Origin: Gemmatimonas aurantiaca
GTDB taxonomy: Bacteria; Gemmatimonadota; Gemmatimonadetes; Gemmatimonadales; Gemmatimonadaceae
Reading direction: 5' to 3'
DNA length: 64,000 nucleotides
NCBI RefSeq assembly: GCF_037190085.1
Contig: NZ_JBBCJO010000014.1
Coordinates: forward strand, 17,366 to 81,365
Each line of letters begins with the position of its first letter. The first letter of the stretch is position 1. Shown here one piece after another: positions 44,906 to 53,551 of this stretch. A program made the translations under genes and the position numbers. A model generated the notes under the pieces. The model was not told the DNA's origin. It saw only the letters and a program-made list of their open reading frames with translations, and ran no database searches.

Positions 44906-45535
44906 ATGTCGGCAACGACGATTCGCATCCTGCTGGTGGACGATCACGCCATTCTGCGCGAAGGGCTGGCCGCGCTCCTGAGTAGCGTGGACGGGATGCA
45001 GGTGGTCGGCCAGGCAGGCGACGGAGCGACCGCCATCGACCTGTACCGCGACCTGCTTCCCGATGTGGTGATCTGCGACCTGCGCATGCATCCGATGGAC
45101 GGCACGGAGGTCACCAGCACCATCCGCGCGGAGTTTCCCTCCGCACGCATCATCCTCCTGACCACATACGATACCGACGAAGAAGTGTTTCGTGGACTCC
45201 GCGCCGGCGCTTCGAGCTATGTGCTCAAGGATGTCGAACCTGCACACCTCGTCGACACCGTGCAAGCCGTCCACGCTGGCCGCAAGGCCATCGCACCGTC
45301 GATCGCCGCCAAGCTGGCCGAACATGTGGCCAACGATGCGCTCACCGCACGGCAGCTCGAAGTCCTCGGCTGTCTTGCCCAGGGCCGGTCCAACATCGAG
45401 ATCGCCGGCACGCTGTACATCAGCGAGGGAACGGTGAAAGCCCACATCAAGGCCATTCTGCAGAAACTGGGCGCGCGTGACCGGACACAGGCCGTGACCA
45501 TCGGCATCAAGCGTGGGTTGATTCGTGGCCTGTGA
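44906..45535 (+). CDS. Response regulator, NarL/FixJ family
   Basis: A 209-residue DNA-binding response regulator. The receiver domain has D12-D13, phospho-acceptor D58 (VVICDLRMHPMDG), and K108 (YVLKDVEP). The C-terminal LuxR-type HTH (about 143-205) reads LTARQLEVLGCLAQGRSNIEIAGTLYISEGTVKAHIKAILQKL, complete with the recognition helix. It is divergent from the degenerate kinase gene and probably controls that shared intergenic region of 23 bp, which is very short for two promoters; at least one promoter must reach into a coding region. Confidence 0.94.
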   Translation: MSATTIRILLVDDHAILREGLAALLSSVDGMQVVGQAGDGATAIDLYRDLLPDVVICDLRMHPMDGTEVTSTIRAEFPSARIILLTTYDTDEEVFRGLRAGASSYVLKDVEPAHLVDTVQAVHAGRKAIAPSIAAKLAEHVANDALTARQLEVLGCLAQGRSNIEIAGTLYISEGTVKAHIKAILQKLGARDRTQAVTIGIKRGLIRGL

Positions 45536-45780
45536 GGAGCCCGTCTGGGATGCCATGAGGGACATGGTGGCATTTCCGACCCGTGATCTATCCCTCAGGA
45601 GGTAGATCGCGACCCCTCCCGGGGGTGACACAGGGCTTCCCACTGGAGCCACGAAAAAATGCGTCGGATGTGCAATGGATGCAGCGATGATGCGGGGGGA
45701 TACTGCAAGACGAACGAGGCGGCGCGTTGTGAACGCAGCCAGCCAGTTTCCTCCCGCCCTCCAGAATGGAGCGTTCTCCC

Positions 45781-46527
45781 ATGCCGAATCATACCCGTAC
45801 CCTCGCCCTGTTTGCCGCGGCCATCATCGTCACGCAGGCGTGTGGTCGCGAAGCGGGTGACGACCGCACCGTCGAGACCAGGACCGAAGACGGGACACTT
45901 GCCGCCATGTCGGCCGACAGCGCCGATGAACGTGGTGTCGCACTCGTACGTGTCGTCAACGCCGTCCCCATGTCGCGCGAGATGATGATCCGTGCCGACG
46001 AGATGCATGTGCTGCCTTCGGTGAAGTTCCGGGGCGTGAGCGCCTATCAGCCCATCGACAAGACCTGGGCGGCATTCCAGATCGGCGACACGGTGGCTGG
46101 AACGTTCGTACCGCTCAACACCAACCGCGAGCTGCTCACCAACGGCAATCGGTACAGTCTGATCGTGCTCAAGAATCAGGAAGGCACGAATTTCGAAACG
46201 CTGATCGTGCGCGATCAATTGGTGCAGGAGCCGGGCAAGGCGGCCGTTCGTGTCGTGAATGCGGCGCCGGGGCTGCGCGAAGTGATCGTCCAGCCTCGTA
46301 ACGCGGAACGACTGGTGGAAGGGCTCGACTACGGGGAGGAAGCGTCGTACAAGATGATCGAACCCTGGTCCGGCGTCCTGGAGATTCGCGCCGACAACCG
46401 GAACGAGTCACTGATCACGACCCCGAAGATGACCTTCGAGGCCGGCAAGGCCTACACCCTCGTGATCTCGCGTACGCCGCAGGGGAAGGTCGACCTCTTC
46501 TGGTTTGCCGACTCACCCATGGGTTGA
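45781..46527 (+). CDS. DUF4397 lipoprotein
   Basis: A 248-residue lipoprotein: the leader ends in the lipobox VTQAC (Cys about residue 21). After an acidic linker come two DUF4397-like segments (ALVRVVNAVPMSREMMIRADEM and AAVRVVNAAPGLREVIVQPRN), the second continuing to YTLVISRTPQGKVDLFWF. DUF4397 domains are beta sandwiches found in envelope proteins; no activity is known. ATG 45781 is chosen because GGAG lies 9 nt upstream and the signal peptide begins there. Its 3' end overlaps the convergent receiver gene by 15 bp. Confidence 0.78.
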   Translation: MPNHTRTLALFAAAIIVTQACGREAGDDRTVETRTEDGTLAAMSADSADERGVALVRVVNAVPMSREMMIRADEMHVLPSVKFRGVSAYQPIDKTWAAFQIGDTVAGTFVPLNTNRELLTNGNRYSLIVLKNQEGTNFETLIVRDQLVQEPGKAAVRVVNAAPGLREVIVQPRNAERLVEGLDYGEEASYKMIEPWSGVLEIRADNRNESLITTPKMTFEAGKAYTLVISRTPQGKVDLFWFADSPMG

Positions 46528-47223
46528 AGAGCGGGCTGACGTACTCCCCGCCAGTTGCACCATCGCATTCAGCAGCGCCGCCGGCTCGCCTCCTTTGGCA
46601 AGGAAGCCGGCGGCGCCACTGGCATGTACCTCGGTCAACAATCCGGAATCCACCATGCCTGACATGACCGCCACTCCCACGGATGGGTATCGACTGCGCA
46701 GTTCACGACACAACACCAGGCCATCGGCATCGGGAAGATTGACATCGACCACGATGAGATCCGGGATGAGATCCGGTGTGCTCGTTTCGAGCATCCGGCG
46801 CGCGCTTGCCGCACTCGAAGCATGGAGCATCCGCGCGAATCGCGTATCCGCACCGATGTATTCACCCAGCGCCTCGCTCAGCAATTCGTTGTCATCCACC
46901 AGGAGCACGTGAACCGGCCTTCCGGTCGACACGAGGGGCGATACACCGGGAGGCGATGAGGCGGGAGACACGGAGGCAGCATCCGCAGATCCCGCTTCGA
47001 CCTCGCCCTTCTGCATCGTGTCCACGAGCTGCTGCACTTCCCTCATGGAGTCCTGCAGCGACAGGAACAACGACGCCAGCGGTGTATCTGCGGCAAGTCG
47101 ACAGCCTGCGTCGATACGCAGACGCATGGGCATCAGCCGATTTCGCAGCTCATGGAGCTGCTCACGGAATTCTCCATGCAATGACTGGTCCATGCCTGCC
47201 GTGTCCCGACCGATTTCCATCAT
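46513..47223 (-). CDS. Receiver-domain protein with N-terminal H-box-like helix
   Basis: A 236-residue protein. The C-terminal receiver (about 103-225) has D110-D111, phospho-acceptor D160 (LIVVDVNLPDADG) and K210. There is no DNA-binding domain. The N-terminal part contains EQLHELRNRLMPMRLRID, where H24 sits in a sequence very close to the H box of histidine kinases (HELRNPL), followed by a second amphipathic helix. It could be a phosphotransfer/receiver hybrid. A Ser/Pro-rich linker (about 80-100) joins the parts. It is divergent from another single-receiver gene, with 168 bp between them. Confidence 0.75.
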   Translation of the reverse strand: MMEIGRDTAGMDQSLHGEFREQLHELRNRLMPMRLRIDAGCRLAADTPLASLFLSLQDSMREVQQLVDTMQKGEVEAGSADAASVSPASSPPGVSPLVSTGRPVHVLLVDDNELLSEALGEYIGADTRFARMLHASSAASARRMLETSTPDLIPDLIVVDVNLPDADGLVLCRELRSRYPSVGVAVMSGMVDSGLLTEVHASGAAGFLAKGGEPAALLNAMVQLAGSTSARSSTHG

Positions 47224-47391
47224 GTTCCCGTGCTGCCATCAGGTGATTGTGCGCACATATTCCGGAGCACCAATCCGGATCACCATGGTAGATAATGCCG
47301 AGCAGTGAGGCGGATTGCCAGCACGTTCCGTGAATCCGCTCCTGGTCGCCGTGAGGCGCTCTCGCCCCATGGATTCCCGTACCGGACCTCT

Positions 47392-47784
47392 ATGCAACAC
47401 ACCGATATCCGCGCAGTCGTCATCGACGACAACCAGGACGTGCGCGACAGCATGGTGATGGTACTCGAGCTGATGGGCTGTTCCGCCCGGGCATTGCCGA
47501 CAGCCGAGGAGTCTCTGCCTCTCCTTGCACACGAACAACCGCGTGACCACCCCATTCACATCGCATTCATCGACGTTTCACTGCCCGGAATGTCGGGCTA
47601 CGAACTGGCCCGTGTCATTCGCGCCGCGAGCGTTCCGCGCCGCGCGATGCTCGTGGCCATGACCGGCTGGGGTACGGAGCGGGATCGTGAACGCGCGCTC
47701 GACGAGGGATTCGATGCTCATGTCGTGAAACCGCTCGACATGGAAAGATTGCGAAGTCTGCTCGACGCGGTACGGGGGCGATGA
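47392..47784 (+). CDS. Single-domain response regulator
   Basis: A 130-residue receiver domain without output domain: acidic pair D12-D13, phospho-acceptor D61 (IAFIDVSLPGMSG), and K113 (VVKPLDMERL). It resembles CheY-like and hybrid-kinase-derived receivers (VAMTGWGTERDRERALDEGFDAHVVKPL). ATG 47392 is chosen because the receiver begins there; upstream codons in the frame add no domain. A strong hairpin terminator follows 1 nt behind the stop. Confidence 0.88.
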   Translation: MQHTDIRAVVIDDNQDVRDSMVMVLELMGCSARALPTAEESLPLLAHEQPRDHPIHIAFIDVSLPGMSGYELARVIRAASVPRRAMLVAMTGWGTERDRERALDEGFDAHVVKPLDMERLRSLLDAVRGR

Positions 47785-47785
47785 A

Positions 47786-47826
47786 AGCGGGGCCGCAGAG
47801 ACATTCTGCGGCCCCGCTGGTTGTTC
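47786..47826 (+). terminator. Intrinsic terminator after the single-domain regulator
   Basis: AGCGGGGCCGCAGA (47786-47799) pairs perfectly with TCTGCGGCCCCGCT (47805-47818) around a 5-nt loop; ggttgttcc follows. It may also serve the minus-strand gene that ends at 47848. Confidence 0.8.
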
Positions 47827-47847
47827 CATGCTTTCATTCTGCGGCCG

Positions 47848-48000
47848 TCAGGAAATCGGCTTCCGCCCCTGGATGATGCGCACCAGGATCATGACGATGG
47901 CGACGATGAGAAGAATGTGGACGAATCCACCGATCGTATAGGACGACACCATTCCGAGTGCCCAGAGTACCAGCAGCACGATGGCGAGGGTGGTCAGCAT
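47848..48000 (-). CDS. 50-residue membrane protein (lmo0937/DUF5670-like)
   Basis: A short gene of 50 codons plus stop. The product starts MLTTLAIVLLVLWALG and has two hydrophobic segments (about 4-20 and 26-43) joined by SSYTIGGFVH, and ends in the polar tail RIIQGRKPIS. The order W-x-x-G, then Y-x-x-G-G, then H-x-L-L-x-x-A is that of the lmo0937-family small membrane proteins, often found among stress-induced genes. A perfect AGGAGG lies 4 nt before ATG 48000. It is divergent from the outer-membrane protein gene. The 14-bp element shared with csbD lies upstream. Confidence 0.85.
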   Translation of the reverse strand: MLTTLAIVLLVLWALGMVSSYTIGGFVHILLIVAIVMILVRIIQGRKPIS

Positions 48001-48082
48001 GTTGCCTCCTGTTGGGTTGTCTCACGAGGGGAGAGTACGAAACTCCCCTGTCCGCAACCAGTAGCCTTCGGCAGAGTCTTTC

Positions 48083-48096
48083 CCTCTCTCTTTTGG
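48083..48096 (-). promoter_or_regulatory. 14-bp upstream element shared with the csbD-like gene
   Basis: On the minus strand this reads CCAAAAGAGAGAGG, 83 bp before the start of the 50-residue membrane protein gene. Confidence 0.45.
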
Positions 48097-48222
48097 ATGA
48101 GGAACACCCCCCGCCAATGGAGAGCAGAAAGATCGCTCCTGTGGGAACGCGCGTGGTCCATCGGAAACACCTACACTGATCACCGTAGACTGTGCGATGG
48201 ACCAGACACCCTTGGAGGCCCT

Positions 48223-49074
48223 ATGTCCGGGACGATGTCCAATTCGATCCCCTCCTTCATCTCGGTGACGCGCCAGCGAGTATCCGCCGCGATCACCTGC
48301 GCCGCCGTGGCCATGTCGATCGGCGCACCGCTGCCGTTGTGGGCACAGAGCGACAGCCAGATCCCCCAGAGCGCCATCAGCACCCCGCGTTCGTCGAGCA
48401 CGGCCGGCAACACTCCGGACAGCGCCACCATCACGCAGCCGGTGCGGCGCACACCGCTGTTCCACAACAGCGGCTTCTATGTCTCTCTCGGCGGCGGAAC
48501 GTCGTTGCCATCTCTCGAATTGAACGACCGCGGTTATCAGCCCGGGTTCAACATTCATGTTCCGATCGGCTATCATCGCCCCCAGCAGCTCCTCGGTGTG
48601 CGACTGGATCTCGGATACAACCGGCTCGGCAGCGACAAGAGTGTGATCGTGCACGACGCCTCGGGCCAGGGGTTCGCCATTCCCGCCAATCGACCGCAGA
48701 TCTACTCCGCCACGCTCAACATGACGGCGCGGGGTCAGCTTGGCGCCTTCGGGATTTACGGGTTGGGCGGGGCCGGCGTGTATCAGTTCCGTTCTTTCGG
48801 CAGCAACTCGCCCATCGGCCAGGTGCTGGGCGAGCCGGAGACGCCTACCGAAGCCATCGAATACGGCAACGGCAACAAGATTCGCCGCAACGCCTTCGGT
48901 GCGCAGATCGGCGGAGGTGTGGAATTCGGAATCGGAGCCGCGGCCCTTTTTGTGGAATCGCGCTTCGTGAACGTGTTCGGCAATACCGATGATTTCTTCA
49001 ACCGCCAGGAAGGCCTGGGCAGTCACAACGCCATCCGCTGGGTGCCGGTCGCCGTCGGTATCACGCTGCGCTGA
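48223..49074 (+). CDS. Outer-membrane beta-barrel protein, unknown function
   Basis: A 283-residue protein with a signal peptide (ISVTRQRVSAAITCAAVAMSIGAPLPLWAQ, about 12-41), a Ser/Thr/Pro-rich linker, and a barrel-type domain (GFYVSLGGGTSLPSLELNDRGYQPGFNIHVPIGYH to the end), whose alternating strands, Gly-rich turns and C-terminal hydrophobic pattern (WVPVAVGITLR) match small OmpA/OmpW-like porin folds. GGAGG at 48214-48218 precedes ATG 48223; ATG 48235 is an in-frame alternative. It could be a minor porin or adhesin; no substrate can be inferred. Confidence 0.75.
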   Translation: MSGTMSNSIPSFISVTRQRVSAAITCAAVAMSIGAPLPLWAQSDSQIPQSAISTPRSSSTAGNTPDSATITQPVRRTPLFHNSGFYVSLGGGTSLPSLELNDRGYQPGFNIHVPIGYHRPQQLLGVRLDLGYNRLGSDKSVIVHDASGQGFAIPANRPQIYSATLNMTARGQLGAFGIYGLGGAGVYQFRSFGSNSPIGQVLGEPETPTEAIEYGNGNKIRRNAFGAQIGGGVEFGIGAAALFVESRFVNVFGNTDDFFNRQEGLGSHNAIRWVPVAVGITLR

Positions 49075-49310
49075 TTCGGCTCACCCACACAGCGTTTCAC
49101 GAAGCCCGGCAAGGCTTCGCAGAGTGGCGCGGAGTTTCCACTCCCACCCCTCCCCACGAACGCGAATCGGATTGTCTCCCGCTTCGCTGCAGTCATAGAG
49201 CAGCACCCCATCACGCCCTAGGCGCGCTTCGACGCAGCCGGGGCGTGTGGCGTTCATCGCGCAGCACCACGCGCGGAGGATCCCCCCTGCCCTGACGACC
49301 GGCCGCGTCA

Positions 49311-50672
49311 GTGAACAGATTGCCCATCATGCGCGAGGCGATCGACTCGACGACCCTGCGGGGAACCCACCGCACCATCTTTCGCTGGGGCAGCCGCTTC
49401 CTGGTGGGTGCGGTATTGCTGGTGGGCCTGGCACCGATCGTCACCATTGCCACCTCACGTCCGACACGGACATTCGATCTCGACCGGATCAGTGCGCGAC
49501 TGCATGCACTGGACTCGCTGCGCGATCAACGCATGGCTTTTACGGCGCCGGGACCGGGTGCCGCCGTCGATCCGTCGGGCACCCTGCGTGACTCGTTGAT
49601 CGTGACGCTGCGTCAGCTTGGCGCGGTGCAACCGATCTTCCCGCGGCGCCGCGAGACCGCTTCCACCGCCCGACCATGGAACGCCCTCGCTCCCGATGCC
49701 GCCATGTTCCCCGGTCTGCGTTCGACGCAGTATCGGGGACCGAATCCGTCCATGATCATCGCGCGTGCACGTGAGGGATTCACCAGCGCGGAGATGTCGT
49801 ATCTCGGTGTCATGGCACAGGCGCCGCTCTGGAACGATTTCGAAGGCCTCACCCGTCTGTCCCCCGCGGCCGGGCTTCTCCTGCCCGTCGATCGAAAGGA
49901 AAATCTCCGTGGCGATCGTCCCGGCAACGGCAGCAGCGTGCCCTTGCCCCCATTGCTCGCATTCGGCGAAGCACGACAACTGGCGATCGCTTCGGTGTAT
50001 CGGGCGGCGTGGCTGCTCGCACGACACGATTCGGCGGGTGCCGAGCGTGCGTTGCGACAGGCATTGACCGTGGGCTTCGCGCTCATCGATGTGGGTACCG
50101 GAGCGGTGGATGCGCTGGCCGGCGCGATGTTCGTGGATCTCACACGTGATGGACTGCAACAGCTCCGCGCTCCGGATTCCCCTGCGGCGGCGATCAATCG
50201 CACGGCGCTCACCCGACCGCGTCTTTCCTTCATCGAAAGCATGATGAATCAGACGTCGGGCACGCCGCTGTTCCAGTTGCGGCGCGAACTCATCGACGCC
50301 GTATCCGACTCGGTGCTGCCGCGCGTCCTTCGTCTGCAGGCATTGCAGTCGCTGGTTCTCACCACCTGCGACGAGATACGCACGGCGCTGCTGGGTCCGG
50401 ACGCTGCCATGCTGGAAGCGGCGGCGGAAGCGCGGCGCACGCTGATGCAGGTTCCCGCCGATCGGGCATTCTTCGACGCCATCGATGCCGCATTCATTTC
50501 GGGACCAACGCCAACGGTGCCCGTCCTCGCGGCAGCGAGGCCGACACCTGTCGGCACGACGTTCACGTCCGTAACCAACGGGGCCATCGGGCGGGCCGGT
50601 GATCTGGTGGCATGGGCGACACGCACGCCACGCATCGCCCGCTGCACCCGGCGCGCCCTGCCGGTGCGGTGA
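49311..50672 (+). CDS. Membrane-anchored protein of unknown function
   Basis: About 453 residues. A single N-terminal helix (about 32-48, FLVGAVLLVGLAPIVTIAT) precedes a long extracytoplasmic part that is mainly helical and rich in Ala and Arg. I recognise no domain and no catalytic motif. The part from about 230 to 300 (EARQLAIASVYRAAWLLARHDSAGAERALRQALTVGFALI) has TPR-like helix pairs. GTG 49311 or ATG 49329 are the possible starts; the helix is downstream of both. It converges with the thioredoxin-TPR gene at 25 bp. Confidence 0.6.
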   Translation: MNRLPIMREAIDSTTLRGTHRTIFRWGSRFLVGAVLLVGLAPIVTIATSRPTRTFDLDRISARLHALDSLRDQRMAFTAPGPGAAVDPSGTLRDSLIVTLRQLGAVQPIFPRRRETASTARPWNALAPDAAMFPGLRSTQYRGPNPSMIIARAREGFTSAEMSYLGVMAQAPLWNDFEGLTRLSPAAGLLLPVDRKENLRGDRPGNGSSVPLPPLLAFGEARQLAIASVYRAAWLLARHDSAGAERALRQALTVGFALIDVGTGAVDALAGAMFVDLTRDGLQQLRAPDSPAAAINRTALTRPRLSFIESMMNQTSGTPLFQLRRELIDAVSDSVLPRVLRLQALQSLVLTTCDEIRTALLGPDAAMLEAAAEARRTLMQVPADRAFFDAIDAAFISGPTPTVPVLAAARPTPVGTTFTSVTNGAIGRAGDLVAWATRTPRIARCTRRALPVR

Positions 50673-50697
50673 CCATTCGCGGAACGGCCCGGTGGTC

Positions 50698-52830
50698 TCA
50701 GTTCGCCAGAGGCCGCTGGACGGTGGACATGGCATAGGCCTGTAGCAGCGCCCGATCGACGTCACTGGTGGCCCGAAAGACCAGACGGCTGTGACGATCG
50801 AGAAGAAAGATCTGCGGCGTGCCCCAGTTGTTGAAGGCCTTGTTGACGCGACCATCCCGGTCGAGATACACCGGCAGCGTGAACCGATGATCGGCAATCT
50901 GCCGATCGAGCTGGACATCGCGTGTCGCCTGTTCGGCCACCGTGATCACGCGGAAACCGAAGTCTTTGAAACGTGCACCTGCCTGCTGCAACACCGGCAG
51001 CGCTTCAATGGCTGGACCGCAGTCTTTCGACCAGAACACGACGACGGTTCCCACCGCACCCTGCTGCTCCGACAGGCGGGTCGTTGCGCCATCGATGCGG
51101 GTCAGCGTGAGGTCTTCGATGTGGCGCAGTTGCGCATCTTTCATGACCGTCGTGCCCAGGATGCCACGCGCCTCGTGCAACAGCACACGCCAGGCCGAAT
51201 CACCGACTTCCGCGCTCAGGCGACGGGTGAGTGAATCGACGACGACCGGTGATGTACCTGGATCGGCCGCCACCCGGGCCCACTGTCGTCTGGCGCCTGA
51301 CACGTCGCCGAGCTGCTGCAGCACCTGCGCATATGCGCGGAAGGCGGTGGTGTTCCATCCCGCCTCTGCGGCAAGTCGCAACGTGTCGCGTGCGGCCACG
51401 AGCTGACCATCGGCCGCCAGTGCCTTGCCCAGGGCGAGCAGAGGCTCGCGCGGAGCCGCCGCCGCGCGACGCAGATACGACGCGCGGTCCTCCCAGAGTC
51501 GACGGGTGAGCGCAGAATCCGCATACCAACGGCGCGCCAATTCGCGCAGCCGATCGAGACCAGCCTGACGGGTACGGCGATACTCGAGTGCCCGAACCGC
51601 AATGAGGCGTTCGTTGATGAGGCGTTCGGAGCCGACGCGAGGCTGGGCCATTCGCAACCGTTCCGTCCATCGTTCGAATGTGGGCGCGGCCGATTCGATA
51701 CGCGGCACCAGCTCGAGTGCCGCACCTGCCACCTGCGCATGACGCTTCGGCGGGACGTCGGCCCATTGCGTTTCGAGCGCGGACAATGCCGCCGCCGTAT
51801 CGGCCGATTTCCACAACGCACGCAGTGTCACGATAAGACGCTCCTGCGCCCCAAGCTCCGAGCGTGGCGCCTCGGCGAGGAGTCGTGTACGCCAGTACTC
51901 GCCGAGAGTGGAATCCCCTCGGGCGGTGTACCAGAACATCACCCCCGGCAACTCCTCCGGAAGCACGCGTTGCGCCCGATAGCGCGCATCGAACTCCCTC
52001 CCTTTCTCCCGATGCACTCGGCGGGTACTGTCGGTATCGAGGGACATCCAGCCTTCGTAGCTCTGCAGCAGACTCCACGAGGACACCGAGTCGGGGTACA
52101 GGCGCACCATCCGGCGCACCGTGGCGAGTCCTTCCTCCCAACTGCGCCCCATCATGTCGGCGGCCCGCTGCCTCAGTGCCGCCCATGTCGGCGCACCGCC
52201 TTCACCGGCCTGCATCACTTCCCAGGCCCGACCGCCAAAATCATCCACCACACGGCCAGCGATGTCTTCCACTGCCAGTGCAGCGTACACCACACTGTCC
52301 GGCAATGTGAACCGCCCCACATAGGTCGCGTCTTTTTCGCGCTGCAGGGTGGCCAGCGCCACCACGGGAATGCCGGTCTCGTACTCCTCGGCGTCCTGCA
52401 CGCGGATACGCGCCCGGAGTTGCAACGACGGTGGCTTTCCCAGCAGTCCGGCCGAGATGTACTGCACCGTGACCGATTGTCCTGGCCGGGGCGTCGTGGA
52501 CGACAGATGCAGTGTACCGGAGATGACACCGGCTTCCACCGGCTGCGGTGGTCGAAGCAGCGCGAAGAGCGCCACACCCGTGGCCGCGGCGCCGCCGACC
52601 CAACGGGGCCACCCACGCGACACGGCATGTCGCACAGGTGTATCCTCGTCCTCGGACATCACGCCCGGTCCGGCGTCGATGGCGACCAGCAGTGTCGGCA
52701 TGGTGCGCAGACCGCTCGCTCGCGACACGAGAATGCGTTCACGGAGTCCCGGGTCGGGCTCCGGCTCCATACGGCGCATCGCTTCCAATGAGGTCTCGAG
52801 CTGTCGCTCGAATGCGGGGTCGAAGGCCAT
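50698..52830 (-). CDS. Membrane-tethered TPR-thioredoxin (TlpA-like) protein in the anti-sigma position
   Basis: A 710-residue protein. A short cytoplasmic N-terminus (about 1-70) with the sequence EAMRRMEPEPDPGLRERILVSR leads to one helix (about 75-95, RWVGGAAATGVALFALLRPP), then a beta domain, long helical TPR-like repeats, and a C-terminal thioredoxin fold (about 575-700). The CxxC motif has become KDCGPA: C604 stays, the second Cys is Ala607. Its start lies 11 bp behind an ECF sigma gene and the same transcript carries both. Position and topology suggest a sigma-factor regulator that senses the envelope by a monothiol domain; the anti-sigma fold itself is not clear (inferred). Confidence 0.75.
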   Translation of the reverse strand: MAFDPAFERQLETSLEAMRRMEPEPDPGLRERILVSRASGLRTMPTLLVAIDAGPGVMSEDEDTPVRHAVSRGWPRWVGGAAATGVALFALLRPPQPVEAGVISGTLHLSSTTPRPGQSVTVQYISAGLLGKPPSLQLRARIRVQDAEEYETGIPVVALATLQREKDATYVGRFTLPDSVVYAALAVEDIAGRVVDDFGGRAWEVMQAGEGGAPTWAALRQRAADMMGRSWEEGLATVRRMVRLYPDSVSSWSLLQSYEGWMSLDTDSTRRVHREKGREFDARYRAQRVLPEELPGVMFWYTARGDSTLGEYWRTRLLAEAPRSELGAQERLIVTLRALWKSADTAAALSALETQWADVPPKRHAQVAGAALELVPRIESAAPTFERWTERLRMAQPRVGSERLINERLIAVRALEYRRTRQAGLDRLRELARRWYADSALTRRLWEDRASYLRRAAAAPREPLLALGKALAADGQLVAARDTLRLAAEAGWNTTAFRAYAQVLQQLGDVSGARRQWARVAADPGTSPVVVDSLTRRLSAEVGDSAWRVLLHEARGILGTTVMKDAQLRHIEDLTLTRIDGATTRLSEQQGAVGTVVVFWSKDCGPAIEALPVLQQAGARFKDFGFRVITVAEQATRDVQLDRQIADHRFTLPVYLDRDGRVNKAFNNWGTPQIFLLDRHSRLVFRATSDVDRALLQAYAMSTVQRPLAN

Positions 52831-52841
52831 CGGTGTCCGCC

Positions 52842-53411
52842 TCAGTCCAAAGTCGGTGATGGTGCACCATGCAGGCGCTGCTGCAATTGCCCGAGCGCTC
52901 TCACGAGACGCACCCGCGAGTTGCCCTCGGAGATCCCGAGAGTGCGGGCGATCTCCGCGTGACTGAATCCTTCGATCCGATGCAGGACGAACACCGCGCG
53001 CAGCCCCATGGGCAGTGCGGCGATGGCCACCTCCAGTTCGCGCACTTCGACGGCGACATCGGGGGCCACCTGGCCACTGGACATCCGATCGTCGAGCGCC
53101 ACGTGCTCACCACGACGGCGGGTCTGCCGCAATCGCATGAGCGCCAACCGCACGACGCACCGGATCAACCACGCATCCAGTCGATCCCTGTCGTCATAGC
53201 GCCGCAGCGCCTCCGGGAGCCCAACGAACAAATCGTGCAGGACGTCCTCGGCTTCGGCGCGTTCGCCCAGCATGCGCCAGGCGACACGCAGCAACCGCGG
53301 CGCGTACTGGTCATAGAGCGCGCCCAACGCGTCCCCGTCGCCCGAGCGAACCCGGTCGACGAGCAATGCGTCGGCACCGGGAAGCTCATGCACGGTCGAC
53401 GATATGGTCAT
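52842..53411 (-). CDS. ECF RNA polymerase sigma factor
   Basis: A 189-residue ECF-type sigma-70 factor. Region 2 (about 30-100) has LYDQYAPRLLRVAWRML, AEAEDVLHDLFV and DAWLIRCVVRLALMRLR. Region 4 (about 125-180) shows ALPMGLRAVFVLHRIEGFSHAEIARTLGISEGNSRVRLVRAL, a complete HTH for the -35 element. The ATG lies 141 bp beyond the next gene and no upstream in-frame start is needed. The gene downstream codes for its probable regulator. The target promoters cannot be read from this window. Confidence 0.92.
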   Translation of the reverse strand: MTISSTVHELPGADALLVDRVRSGDGDALGALYDQYAPRLLRVAWRMLGERAEAEDVLHDLFVGLPEALRRYDDRDRLDAWLIRCVVRLALMRLRQTRRRGEHVALDDRMSSGQVAPDVAVEVRELEVAIAALPMGLRAVFVLHRIEGFSHAEIARTLGISEGNSRVRLVRALGQLQQRLHGAPSPTLD

Positions 53412-53483
53412 CAGGATGAAAGATTCTGCCGATGCAATGCCACGTCGCCGCTATTCGTTACACCACCCTTTGCGATCTTCGTC

Positions 53484-53539
53484 GTCCGGTGACCGCCGTC
53501 CGGTGACCGCCGCCCGGTGACCGCCGCCCGGTGATCGTC
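53484..53539. repeat. 14-bp tandem repeat (four copies)
   Basis: Four head-to-tail units of GTCCGGTGACCGCC or GCCCGGTGACCGCC (the last one ends in GATCGTC). It fills the gap between the SMR-type gene and the sigma factor gene. Units differ by one or two bases, so it is a short minisatellite-like array, not a CRISPR. Confidence 0.85.
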
Positions 53540-53551
53540 ACCCCCTGATCA

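Noticed and set aside
45585..45608. Terminator after the NarL regulator gene
   Set aside because: GATCTA...TAGATC is only a weak stem without a T-run. Left as an inverted repeat without a call.
47248..47257. Operator between the two receiver genes
   Set aside because: TGTGCGCACA is a perfect 10-bp palindrome, but short palindromes arise easily in this GC range and no second copy is seen.
49455..50918. Minus-strand frame of 487 codons antisense to the unknown membrane protein
   Set aside because: Composition is typical of a shadow frame, and the plus-strand frame has a credible membrane helix and start.
53484..53539. CRISPR array
   Set aside because: Units are adjacent without spacers and no cas gene is present.
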